DNA of 64,000 nt from Colletes latitarsis (taxonomy: Eukaryota > Arthropoda > Insecta > Hymenoptera > Colletidae). Under the pieces are notes generated by a model. The model was not told the origin of the DNA, did no database searches, and saw only the letters and a list, made by a program, of their open reading frames with translations. Of the stretch, positions 1-11,035 are shown piece by piece. Positions within the stretch are counted from its first letter, which is position 1. Each line of letters opens with the position of its first letter. The stretch spans positions 42,604,001-42,668,000 of the forward strand of contig NW_027488365.1 in assembly GCF_051014445.1 (NCBI RefSeq), written 5' to 3'. A program made the translations under genes and the position numbers.

Positions 1-31
1 CATACTTGTTGGCCAGATCCTGGGTTTTTTT

Positions 32-46
32 CGTGTTTGAATCACG
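32..46. other. Satellite dyad site 1 (CGTG...CACG)
   Basis: CGTGTTTGAATCACG has inverted CGTG/CACG ends. In the variant CGTGATTGAATCACG, for example at 4,102-4,116, the dyad is a perfect 7-bp inverted repeat around a single G. The site recurs once per monomer across the window. It could bind a dimeric protein or form a small hairpin. The function is unknown. Confidence 0.6.
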
Positions 47-118
47 TAGTAATGTGGTAACACACTGAAGCAGTCAATTAAACCTGGTTTCGATCAATAT
101 TTTAGAGGATAACACCGG

Positions 119-140
119 TTAGGTCTGGGTTAGGTCTGGG
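119..140 (+). repeat. 11-bp TTAGGTCTGGG tandem doublet in the monomer
   Basis: TTAGGTCTGGG occurs twice in a row at 119-129 and 130-140. Most left-arm monomers carry two copies. Many monomers after ~31 kb carry one and are 11 bp shorter. Each copy contains TTAGG, the canonical insect telomere unit, but separated by TCTGGG, so this is not a telomere array. Confidence 0.85.
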
Positions 141-229
141 TTATGCCCGCATCTGGCTCATGATTTCGCCTTCTTCGCATACTTGTTGGCCAGATCCTGG
201 GTTTTTTCCGTGTTTGAATCACGTAGTAA

Positions 230-241
230 TGTGGTACCACA
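230..241. other. Satellite dyad site 2 (TGTGGTACCACA)
   Basis: TGTGGTACCACA is a perfect 12-bp palindrome. In monomers that read TGTGGTAACACA the centre is disrupted but the TGTG/CACA arms remain. Near 51,590 the arms extend to a 14-bp perfect palindrome, GTGTGGTACCACAC. The site lies about 6 bp downstream of dyad site 1. The paired dyads are the only internal symmetry that recurs in every monomer. Confidence 0.6.
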
Positions 242-2902
242 CTGAGGCAGTCTATTAAACCTGGTTTCGATCAATATTTCTGAGGATAACACCGGTTAGG
301 TCTGGGCTAGGTCCGGGATATGCCCGCATCTGGCTCATGATTTTGCCTTCTTCGCATACTTGTTGGCCAGATCCTGGGTTTTTTTCGTGTTTGAATCACG
401 TAGTAATGTGGTAACACACTGAAGCAGTCAATTAAACCTGGTTTCGATCAATATTTTAGTGGGCAACACCGGTTAGGTCTGGGTTAGGTCTGGGTTATGC
501 CGGCATCTGGCTCATGATTTTGCCTTCTTCGCATACTTGTTGGCCAGATCCTGGGTTCTTTTCGTGTTTGAATCACGTAGTAATGTGGTAACACACTGAA
601 GCAGTCAATTAAACCTGGTTTCGATCAATATTTTAGAGGATAACACCGGTAAGGTCTGGGTTAGGTCTGGGATATGCGCGCATCTGGCTTATACTTTCTC
701 CTTTTTCACAAACTTGTTGGCTAGATCCTGGGTTTTTTCGGGTTCGAATCACGTAGTAATGTGGTAACACACTGAAGCAGTCAACTAAACCTGGTTTCGA
801 TCAATATTTTAGAGGATAACACCGGTTAGGTCTGGGTTAGGTCTGGGACATGCGCGCATCTGGCTTATACTTTCTCCTTTTTCGCAAACTTGTTGGCTAG
901 ATCCTGGGTTTTTTTCGTGATTGAATCATGTAGTAATGTGGTAACACACTGAAGCAGTCAATCAAACCTGGTTTCGATCAATATTTTAGAGGATAACACC
1001 GGTTAGGTCTGGGTTAGGTCTGGGATATGCGCGCATCTGGCTTATACTTTCACCTTCTTCGCATTCTTGTTGGCCAGATCCTGGGTTTTTTTCGTGTTTG
1101 AATCACGTAGTAATGTGGTAACACAATGAAGCAGTCAATTAACCCTGGTTTCGATCCATATTTTGGAGGATAACACCGGTTAGGTCTGGGTAAGGTCTGG
1201 GTTATGCCCGCATCTGGCTCATGATTTTGCCTTTTTCGCATACTTGTTGGCCGGATCCTGGGTTTTTTTCGTGTTTGAATCACGTAGGAATGTGGCAACA
1301 CAATGAAGCAGTCAATCAAACCTGGTTTCGATCAATATTTTAGAGGATAACACCGGTTAGGTCTGGGTTAGGTCTGAGATATGCGCGCATCTGGCATATA
1401 CTATCGCCTTTTTCGCAAACTTGTTGGCTAGATCCTGGGTTTTTTCCGTGTTTGAATCACGTAGTAATGTGGTACCACACTGAGGTAGTCAATTAAACCT
1501 GGTTTCGATCAATATTTCAGAGGATAACACCGGTTAGGTCTGGGTTAGGTCCGGGATATGCCCGCATCTGGCTCATGATTTTGCCTTCTTCGCATACTTG
1601 TTGGCCAGATCCTGGGTTTTTTTCGTGTTTGAATCACGTAGTAATGTGGTAACACACTGAAGCAGTCAATTAAACCTGGTTTCGATCAATATTTTAGAGG
1701 ATAACACCGGTTAGGTCTGGGTTAGGTCTGGGTTATGCCCGCATCTGGCTCATGATTTCGCCTTCTTCGCATACTTGTTGGCCAGATCCTGGGTTTTTTC
1801 CGTGTTTGAATCACGTAGTAATGTGGTACCACACTGAGGCAGTCTATTAAACCTGGTTTCGATCAATATTTCTGAGGATAACACCGGTTAGGTCTGGGCT
1901 AGGTCCGGGATATGCCCGCATCTGGCTCATGATTTTGCCTTCTTCGCATACTTGTTGGCCAGATCCTGGGTTTTTTTCGTGTTTGAATCACGTAGTAATG
2001 TGGTAACACACTGAAGCAGTCAATTAAACCTGGTTTCGATCAATATTTTAGAGGGCAACACCGGTTAGGTCTGGGTTAGGTCTGGGTTATGCCGGCATCT
2101 GGTTCATGATTTTGCCTTCTTCGCATACTTGTTGGCCAGATCCTGGGTTCTTTTCGTGTTTGAATCACGTAGTAATGTGGTAACACACTGAAGCAGTCAA
2201 TTAAACCTGGTTTCGATCAATATTTTAGAGGATAACACCGGTAAGGTCTGGGTTAGGTCTGGGATATGCGCGCATCTGGCTTATACTTTCTCCTTTTTCA
2301 CAAACTTGTTGGCTAGATCCTGGGTTTTTTCGGGTTCGAATCACGTAGTAATGTGGTAACACACTGAAGCAGTCAACTAAACCTGGTTTCGATCAATATT
2401 TTAGAGGATAACACCGGTTAGGTCTGGGTTAGGTCTGGGATATGCGCGCATCTGGCTTATACTTTCTCCTTTTTCGCAAACTTGTTGGCTAGATCCTGGG
2501 TTTTTTTCGTGATTGAATCATGTAGTAATGTGGTAACACACTGAAGCAGTCAATCAAACCTGGTTTCGATCAATATTTTAGAGGATAACACCGGTTAGGT
2601 CTGGGTTAGGTCTGGGATATGCGCGCATCTGGCTTATACTTTCACCTTCTTCGCATTCTTGTTGGCCAGATCCTGGGTTTTTTTCGTGTTTGAATCACGT
2701 AGTAATGTGGTAACACAATGAAGCAGTCAATTAACCCTGGTTTCGATCCATATTTTGGAGGATAACACCGGTTAGGTCTGGGTAAGGTCTGGGTTATGCC
2801 CGCATCTGGCTCATGATTTTGCCTTTTTCGCATACTTGTTGGCCGGATCCTGGGTTTTTTTCGTGTTTGAATCACGTAGGAATGTGGCAACACAATGAAG
2901 CA

Positions 2903-5900
2903 GTCAATTAACCCTGGTTTCGATCAATATTTTGAAGGATAACACCGGTTAGGTATGGGTTAGGTCTGGGTATTGCCCGCATCTGGCTCATGATTTTTGC
3001 CTTTTTCGCAAACTTGTTGGCCAGATCCTGGGTTTTTTCCGTGTTTGAATCACGTAGTAATGTTGTAGCACACTGAGGCAGTCAATTAAACCTGGTTTCG
3101 ATCAATATTTTAGAGGATAACACCGGTTAGGTCTGGGTTAGGTCTGGGTTATGCCCGCATCTGGCTCAAGATTTTGCCTTCCTCGCATACTTGTTGGTCA
3201 GATCCTGGGTTTTTTTCGTGTTTGAATCACGTAGTAATGTGGTAACACACTGAAGCAGTCAACTAAACCTGGTTTCGATCAATATTATAGAGGATAACAC
3301 CGGTTAGGTCTGGGTTAGGTCTGGGTTATGCCCGCATCTGGCTTATGCTTTCTCCTTTTTCGCAAACTTGTTGGCTAGATCCTGGGTTTTTTCGGGTTCG
3401 AATCACGTAGTAATGTGGTAACACACTGAAGCAGTCAATTAAACCAGGTTTCGATCAATATTTTAGAGGATAACACCGGTTAGGTCTGGGTTAGGTCTGG
3501 GATATGCGCGCATCTGGCATATACTATCGCCTTTTTCGCAAACTTGTTGGCTAGATCCTGGGTTTTTTCCGTGTTTGAATCACGTAGTAATGTTGTAGGG
3601 CACTGAGGCAGTCAATTAAACCTGGTTTCGATCAATATTTTAGAGGATAACACCGGTTAGGTCTGGGTTAGGTCTGGGTTATGCAACGCATCTGGCTTAT
3701 ACTTTCGCCTTTTTCGCAAACTTGTTGGCTAGATCCTGGGTTTTTTTCGTGTTTGAATCACGTAGTAATGTGGTAACACAATGGAGCAGTCAATTAACCC
3801 TGGCTTCGATCAATATATTGGAGGATAACACCGGTTAGGTCTGGCTTAGGTCTGGGTTATACCCGCATCTGGCTCATGATTTTGCCTTCTTCGCATACTT
3901 GTTGGCCAGATCCTGGGTTTTTTTCGTGTTTGAATCACGTAGGAATGTGGTAACACACTGAAGCAGTCAATTAAACCTGGTTTCGATCAATATTTCAGAG
4001 GATAACACCGGTTAGGTCTGGGTTAGGTCGGGGATATGCGCGCATCTGGCATATACTTTTGCCTTTTTCGCAAACTTGTTGGCTAGATCCTGGGTTTTTT
4101 TCGTGATTGAATCACGTAGTAATGTGGTAACACACTGGAGCAGTCAATCAAACCTGGTTTCGATCAATATTTTAGAGGATAACACCGGTTAGGTCTGGGT
4201 TAGGTCTGGGATATGCGCGCATCTGGCATATACTATCGCCTTTTTCGCAAACTTGTTGGCTAGATCCTGGGTTTTTTCCGTGTTTCAATCACGTAGTAAT
4301 GTGGTACCACACTGAGGTAGTCAATTAAACCTGGTTTCGATCAATATTTCAGAGGATAACACCGGTTAGGTCTGGGTTAGGTCTGGGTTATGCCCGCATC
4401 TGGCTCATGATTTTGCCTTCTTCGCAAACTTGTTGGCCAGATCCTGGGTTTTTTTCGTGTTTGAATCACGTGGTAATGTGGTACGACACAGAAACAATTC
4501 ATTAAACCTGGATTCGGACAGTATTTTAGAGGATAACACCGGTTTGGTCTGGGTTAGGTCTTGGATATGCGCGCATCTGGCTTATACTTTCTCCTTTTTC
4601 GCAAACTTGTGGGCTAGATCCTGGGAATTTTCGGGTTCGAATCACGTAGTAATGTGGTAACACACTGAAGCAGTCAATTAAACCTGGTTTCGATCAATAT
4701 TTTAGAGGATAACACCGGTTAGGTCTGGGTTAGGTCTGGGATATGCGCGCATCTGGCATATACTTCTGCCTTTTTCGCAAACTTGTTGACTAGATCCTGG
4801 GTTTTTTTCGTGATTGAATCACGTAGTAATGTGGTAACACACTGGAGCAGTCAATCAAACCTGGTTTCGATCAATATTTTAGAGGATAACACCGGTTAGG
4901 TCTGGGTTAGGTCTGGGATATGCGCGCATCTGGCATATACTTTCGCCATTTTCGCAAACTTGTTGGCTAGATCCTGGGTTTTTTCCGTGTTTGTATCACG
5001 TAGTAATGTGGAACCACACTGAGGTAGTCAATTAAACCTGGTTTCGATCAATATTTCAGAGGATAACACCGGTTAGGTCTGGGTTAGGTCCGGGATATGC
5101 CCGCATCTGGCTTATGCTTTCTCCTTTTTCGCAAACTTGTTGGCTAGATCCTGGGTTTTTTCGGGTTCGAATCACGTAGTAATGTGGTAACACACTGAAG
5201 CAGTCAATTAAACCTGGTTTCGATAAATATTTTAGAGGATAACACCGGTTAGGTCTGGGTTAGGTCCGGGATATGCCCGCATCTGGCTTATGCTTTCTCC
5301 TTTTTCGCAAACTTGTTGGCTAGATCCTGGGTTTTTTTCGTGTTTGAATCACGTAGTAATGTGGTAACACAATGAAGCAGTCAATTAACCCTGGTTTCGA
5401 TCCATATTTTGGAGGATAACACCGGTTAGGTCTGGGTAAGGTCTGGGTTATGCCCGCATCTGGCTCATGATTTTGCCTTTTTCGCATACTTGTTGGCCGG
5501 ATCCTGGGTTTTTTTCGTGTTTGAATCACGTAGGAATGTGGCAACACAATGAAGCAGTCAATTAACCCTGGTTTCGATCAATATTTTGGAGGATAACACC
5601 GGTTAGGTATGGGTTAGGTCTGGGTATTGCCCGCATCTGGCTCATGATTTTTGCCTTTTTCGCAAACTTGTTGGCCAGATCCTGGGTTTTTTCCGTGTTT
5701 GAATCACGTAGTAATGTTGTAGCACACTGAGGCAGTCAATTAAACCTGGTTTCGATCAATATTTTAGAGGATAACACCGGTTAGGTGTGGGTTAGGTCTG
5801 GGATATGCGCGCATCTGGCATACACTTTCGCCTTTTTCGCAAACTTGTTGGCTAGATCCTGGGTTTTTTTCGGGTTTGAATAACGCAGTAATGTGGTACC

Positions 5901-7700
5901 ACACTGAAGCAGTCAATTAAATCTGGTTTCGATCAATATTTTAGAGGATAGCACCGGTTAGGCCTGGGTTTCGTCTGGGTTATGCCCGCATCTGGCTCAT
6001 GATTTTGCCCTCTTCGCATACTTCTTGGCCAGATCCTGGGTTCTTTTCGTGTTTGAATCACGTAGTAATGTTGTAACACACTGAAGCAGTCAATTAAACC
6101 TGGTTTCGAACAATATTTTAGAGGATAACACCGGTTAGGTCTGGGTTAGGTCTGGGTTATGCCCGCATCTGGCTCAAGATTTTGCCTTCCTCGCATACTT
6201 GTTGGCCAGATCCTGGGTTTTTTTCGTGTTTGAATCACGTAGTAATGTGGTAACACACTGAAGCAGTCAATTAAACCTGGTTTCGATCAATATTATAGAG
6301 GATAACACCGGTTAGGTCTGGGTTAGGTCTGGGTTATGCCCGCATCTGGCTTATACTTTCGCCTTTTTCGCAAACTTGTTGGCTAGATCCTGGGTTTTTT
6401 TCGGGTTTGAATCACGTGGTAATGTGGTACGACACAGAAACAATTCATTAAACCTGGATTCGGACAGTATTTTAGAGGATAACACCGGTTAGGTCTGGGT
6501 TAGGTCTTGGATATGCGCGCATCTGGCTTATACCTTCTCCTTTTTCGCAAACTTGTGGGCTAGATCCTGGGAATTTTCGGGTTCGAATCACGTAGTAATG
6601 TGGTAACACACTGAAGGAGTCAATTAAACCTGGTTTCGATCAATATTTTAGAGGATAACACCGGTTAGGTCTGGGTTAGGTCTGGGATATGCGCGCATCT
6701 GGCTAATGATTTTGCCTTCTTCGCATACTTGTTGGCCAGATCCTGGGTTTTTTTCGTGTTTGAATCACGTAGTAATGTGGTAACACACTGAAGCAGTCAA
6801 CTAAACCTGGTTTCGATCCATATTTTGGAGGATAACACCGGTTAGGTCTGGGTAAGGTCTGGGTTATGCCCGCATCTGGCTCATGATTTTGCCTTTTTCG
6901 CATACTTGTTGGCCGGATCCTGGGTTTTTTTCGTGTTTGAATCACGTAGTAATGTGGTAACACAATGAAGCAGTCAATTAACCCTGGTTTCGATCAATAT
7001 TTTGGAGGATAACACCGGTCAGGTCTGGGTAAGGTCTGGGTTATGCCCGCATCTGGCTCATGATTATGCCTTAATCGCAAACTTGTTGGCCAGATCCTGG
7101 GTTTTTTCCGTGTTTGAATCACGTAGTAATGTTGTAGGACACTGAGGCAGTCAATTAAACCTGGTTTCGATCAATATTTTAGAGGATAACACCGGTTAGG
7201 TCTGGGTTAGGTCTGGGTTATGCAACGCATCTGGCTTATACTTTCGCCTTTTTCGCAAACTTGTTGGCTAGATCCTGGGTTTTTTTCGTGTTTGAATCAC
7301 GTAGTAATGTGGTAACACAATGAAGCAGTCAATTAACCCTGGTTTCGATCAATATTTTGGAGGATAACACCGGTTAGGTCTGGCTTAGGTCTGGGTTATA
7401 CCCGCATCTGGCTCATGATTTTGCCTTCTTCGCATACTTGTTGGCCAGATCCTGGGATTTTTTCGTGTTTGAATCACGTAGGAATGTGGTAACACACTGA
7501 AGCAGTCAATTAAACCTGGTTTCGATCAATATTTCACAGGATAACACCGGATATGTCTGGGTCAGGTCGGGGATATGCGCGTATCTGGCATATACTTTTG
7601 CCTTTTTCGCAAACTTGTTGGCTAGGTCCTGGGTTTTTTTCGTGATTGAATCACGTAGTAATGTGGTAACACACTGGAGCAGTCAATCAAACCTGGTTTC
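2903..7700 (+). repeat. Mixed satellite monomers, with a segment shared with ~11.5-13.6 kb
   Basis: Only satellite is present. The part from ~5,320 to ~7,440 matches ~11,520-13,560 at an offset of 6,373 bp at its start (for example TACACTTTCG at 5,821 and 12,194). The offset becomes 6,196 bp further on (AACCTGGATT at 6,451 and 12,647). The difference is exactly one 177-bp monomer, missing from the second copy. Confidence 0.8.
4461..4530 (+). repeat. Divergent monomer class (GTACGACACAGAAAC type)
   Basis: This monomer has GTGGTACGACACAGAAAC and CCTGGATTCGGACAG where the usual one has GTGGTAACACACTG and CCTGGTTTCGATCAA. It recurs as a single unit at ~6,410, 12,605, 17,030, 19,685, 25,860, 28,320, 42,480, 47,210, 50,520, 54,740 and 58,090. 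It therefore marks larger repeat units. It loses dyad site 2, because GTACGACAC cannot pair with TGTGG as TACCACA does. Confidence 0.75.
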
Positions 7701-10700
7701 GATCAATATTTTAGAGGATAACACCGGTTAGGTCTGGGTTAGGTCTGGGATATGCCCGCATCTGGCTCATGATTTTGCCTTCTTCGCATACTTGTTGGCC
7801 AGATCCTGGGTTCGTTTCGTGTTTGAATCACGTAGGAATGTGGTAACACACTGAAGCAGTCAATTAAACCTGGTTTCGATCAATATTTCACAGGATAACA
7901 CCGGTTAGGTCTGGGTGAGGTCGGGGATATGCGCGTATCTGGCATATACTTTTGCCTTTTTCGCAAACTTGTTGGCTAGATCCTGGGTTTTTTTCGTGAT
8001 TGAATCACGTAGTAATGTGGTAACACACTGGAGCAGTCAATCAAACCTGGTTTCGATCAATATTTTAGAGGATAACACCGGTTAGGTCTGGGTTAGGTCT
8101 GAGATATGCGCGCATCTGGCATATACTATCGCCTTTTTCGCAAACTTGTTGGCTAGATCCTGGGTTTTTTCCGTGTTTGAATCACGTAGTAATGTGGTAC
8201 CACACTGAGGTAGTCAATTAAACCTGGTTTCGATCAATATTTCAGAGGATAACACCGGTTAGGTCTGGGTTAGGTCCGGGATATGCCCGCATCTGGCTCA
8301 TGATTTTTGCCTTTTTCGCAAACTTGTTGGCCAGATCCTGGGTTTTTTCCGTGTTTGAATCACGTAGTAATGTTGTAGCACACTGAGGCAGTCAATTAAA
8401 CCTGGTTTCGATCAATATTTTAGAGGATAACACCGGTTAGGTGTGGGTTAGGTCTGGGATATGCGCGCATCTGGCATACACTTTCGCCTTTTTCGCAAAC
8501 TTGTTGGCTAGATCCTGGGTTTTTTCCGTGTTTGAATCACGTAGTAATGTGGTACCACACTGAGGTAGTCAATTAAACCTGGTTTCGATCAATATTTCAG
8601 AGGATAACACCGGTTAGGTCTGGGTTAGGTCCGGGATATGCCCGCATCTGGCTCATGATTTTGCCTTCTTCGCATACTTGTTGGCCAGATCCTGGGTTTT
8701 TTTCGTGTTTGAATCACGTAGTAATGTGGTAACACACTGAAGCAGTCAATTAAACCTGGTTTCGATCAATATTTTAGAGGATAACACCGGGTAGGTCTGG
8801 GTTAGGTCTGGGTTATGCCCGCATCTGGCTCATGATTTCGCCTTCTTCGCATACTTGTTGGCCAGATCCTGGGTTTTTTCCGTGTTTGAATCACGTAGTA
8901 ATGTGGTACCACACTGAGGCAGTCTATTAAACCTGGTTTCGATCAATATTTCTGAGGATAACACCGGTTAGGTCTGGGCTAGGTCCGGGATATGCCCGCA
9001 TCTGGCTCATGATTTTGCCTTCTTCGCATACTTGTTGGCCAGATCCTGGGTTTTTTTCGTGTTTGAATCACGTAGTAATGTGGTAACACAATGAAGCAGT
9101 CAATTAACCCTGGTTTCGATCAATATTTTGGAGGATAACACCGGTCAGGTCTGGGTAAGGTCTGGGTTATGCCCGCATCTGGCTCATGATTATGCCTTAA
9201 TCGCAAACTTGTTGGCCAGATCCTGGGTTTTTTCCGTGTTTGAATCACGTAGTAATGTTGTAGGACACTGAGGCAGTCAATTAAACCTGGTTTCGATCAA
9301 TATTTTAGAGGATAACACCGGTTAGGTCTGGGTTAGGTCTGGGTTATGCCCGCATCTGGCTTATACTTTCGCCTTTTTCGCAAACTTGTTGGCTAGATCC
9401 TGGGTTTTTTTCGTGTTTGAATCACGTAGTAATGTGGTAACACAATGAAGCAGTCAATTAACCCTGGTTTCGATCAATATTTTGGAGGATAACACCGGTT
9501 AGGTCTGGCTTAGGTCTGGGTTATACCCGCATCTGGCTCATGATTTTGCCTTCTTCGCATACTTGTTGGCCAGATCCTGGGATTTTTTCGTGTTTGAATC
9601 ACGTAGGAATGTGGTAACACACTGAAGCAGTCAATTAAACCTGGTTTCGATCAATATTTTAGAGGATAACACCGGTTAGGTCTGGGTTAGGTCTGGGATA
9701 TGCCCGCATCTGGCTCATGATTTTGCCTTCTTCGCATACTTGTTGGCCAGATCCTGGGTTCGTTTCGTGTTTGAATCACGTAGGAATGTGGTAACACACT
9801 GAAGCAGTCAATTAAACCTGGTTTCGATCAATATTTCACAGGATAACACCGGTTAGGTCTGGGTCAGGTCGGGGATATGCGCGTATCTGGCATATACTTT
9901 TGCCTTTTTCGCAAACTTGTTGGCTAGATCCTGGGTTTTTTTCGTGATTGAATCACGTAGTAATGTGGTAACACACTGGAGCAGTCAATCAAACCTGGTT
10001 TCGATCAATATTTTAGAGGATAACACCGGTTAGGTCTGGGTTAGGTCTGAGATATGCGCGCATCTGGCATATACTATCGCCTTTTTCGCAAACTTGTTGG
10101 CTAGATCCTGGGTTTTTTCCGTGTTTGAATCACGTAGTAATGTGGTACCACACTGAGGTAGTCAATTAAACCTGGTTTCGATCAATATTTCAGAGGATAA
10201 CACCGGTTAGGTCTGGGTTAGGTCCGGGATATGCCCGCATCTGGCTCATGATTTTTGCCTTTTTCGCAAACTTGTTGGCCAGATCCTGGGTTTTTTCCGT
10301 GTTTGAATCACGTAGTAATGTTGTAGCACACTGAGGCAGTCAATTAAACCTGGTTTCGATCAATATTTTAGAGGATAACACCGGTTAGGTGTGGGTTAGG
10401 TCTGGGATATGCGCGCATCTGGCATACACTTTCGCCTTTTTCGCAAACTTGTTGGCTAGATCCTGGGTTTTTTCCGTGTTTGAATCACGTAGTAATGTGG
10501 TACCACACTGAGGTAGTCAATTAAACCTGGTTTCGATCAATATTTCAGAGGATAACACCGGTTAGGTCTGGGTTAGGTCCGGGATATGCCCGCATCTGGC
10601 TCATGATTTTGCCTTCTTCGCATACTTGTTGGCCAGATCCTGGGTTTTTTTCGTGTTTGAATCACGTAGTAATGTGGTAACACACTGAAGCAGTCAATTA

Positions 10701-11035
10701 AACCTGGTTTCGATCAATATTTTAGAGGATAACACCGGGTAGGTCTGGGTTAGGTCTGGGTTATGCCCGCATCTGGCTCATGATTTCGCCTTCTTCGCAT
10801 ACTTGTTGGCCAGATCCTGGGTTTTTTCCGTGTTTGAATCACGTAGTAATGTGGTACCACACTGAGGCAGTCTATTAAACCTGGTTTCGATCAATATTTC
10901 TGAGGATAACACCGGTTAGGTCTGGGCTAGGTCCGGGATATGCCCGCATCTGGCTCATGATTTTGCCTTCTTCGCATACTTGTTGGCCAGATCCTGGGTT
11001 TTTTTCGTGTTTGAATCACGTAGTAATGTGGTAAC
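7700..11035 (+). repeat. Higher-order repeat, period 1,948 bp (11 monomers)
   Basis: About 7,700-9,085 recurs at ~9,650-11,035. The rare GGGTTCGTTTCG variant lies at 7,801 and 9,749 in the same context. The GAGATATGCG variant lies at 8,101 and 10,049, and the ACACCGGGTAGG variant follows the landmarks at 8,673 and 10,621. The stretch between them (9,086-9,650) instead matches ~6,961 onward at 2,126 bp, which is 12 monomers. Confidence 0.8.

Larger units (their letters stand above)
1..177 (+). repeat. Representative satellite monomer
   Basis: One complete unit, chosen to start at the CATACTTGTTGG landmark; the phase is arbitrary. The length of 177 is three times 59, so a reading frame stays in register from monomer to monomer. 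This explains the recurrent 60-90 codon open frames on both strands. I do not recognise the family by name. Confidence 0.9.
1..2902 (+). repeat. Higher-order repeat, period 1,592 bp (9 monomers)
   Basis: The sequence from 1 to ~1,310 is repeated nearly without change from 1,593 to ~2,902. Distinctive variants recur at the same offset: the rare CACCTTCTTCGCATTC block at 1,051 and 2,643, and the GAGGGCAACACC-type variant in the third monomer. A related copy of the same block starts at 10,621. After ~1,310 the first copy diverges from the second. Confidence 0.85.

Noticed and set aside
119..140. True telomeric repeat array
   Set aside because: TTAGG is present but always separated by TCTGGG and limited to one or two copies per monomer. 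There is no run of pure TTAGG anywhere in the window.
1..177. CENP-B box in the monomer
   Set aside because: The TTCG occurrences (TTTCGTGTTTGAATCACG, TTTCGATCAATATTTT) do not continue with the A and CGGG positions that the box needs.
1050..1319. Recurrent 60-95 codon open frames in the satellite on both strands, with similar peptides
   Set aside because: The monomer is 177 bp (3 x 59), so any frame free of stops recurs through the array. The peptides follow satellite variation, have no domain, and are cut by the 11-bp contraction. They are by-products of the repeat.
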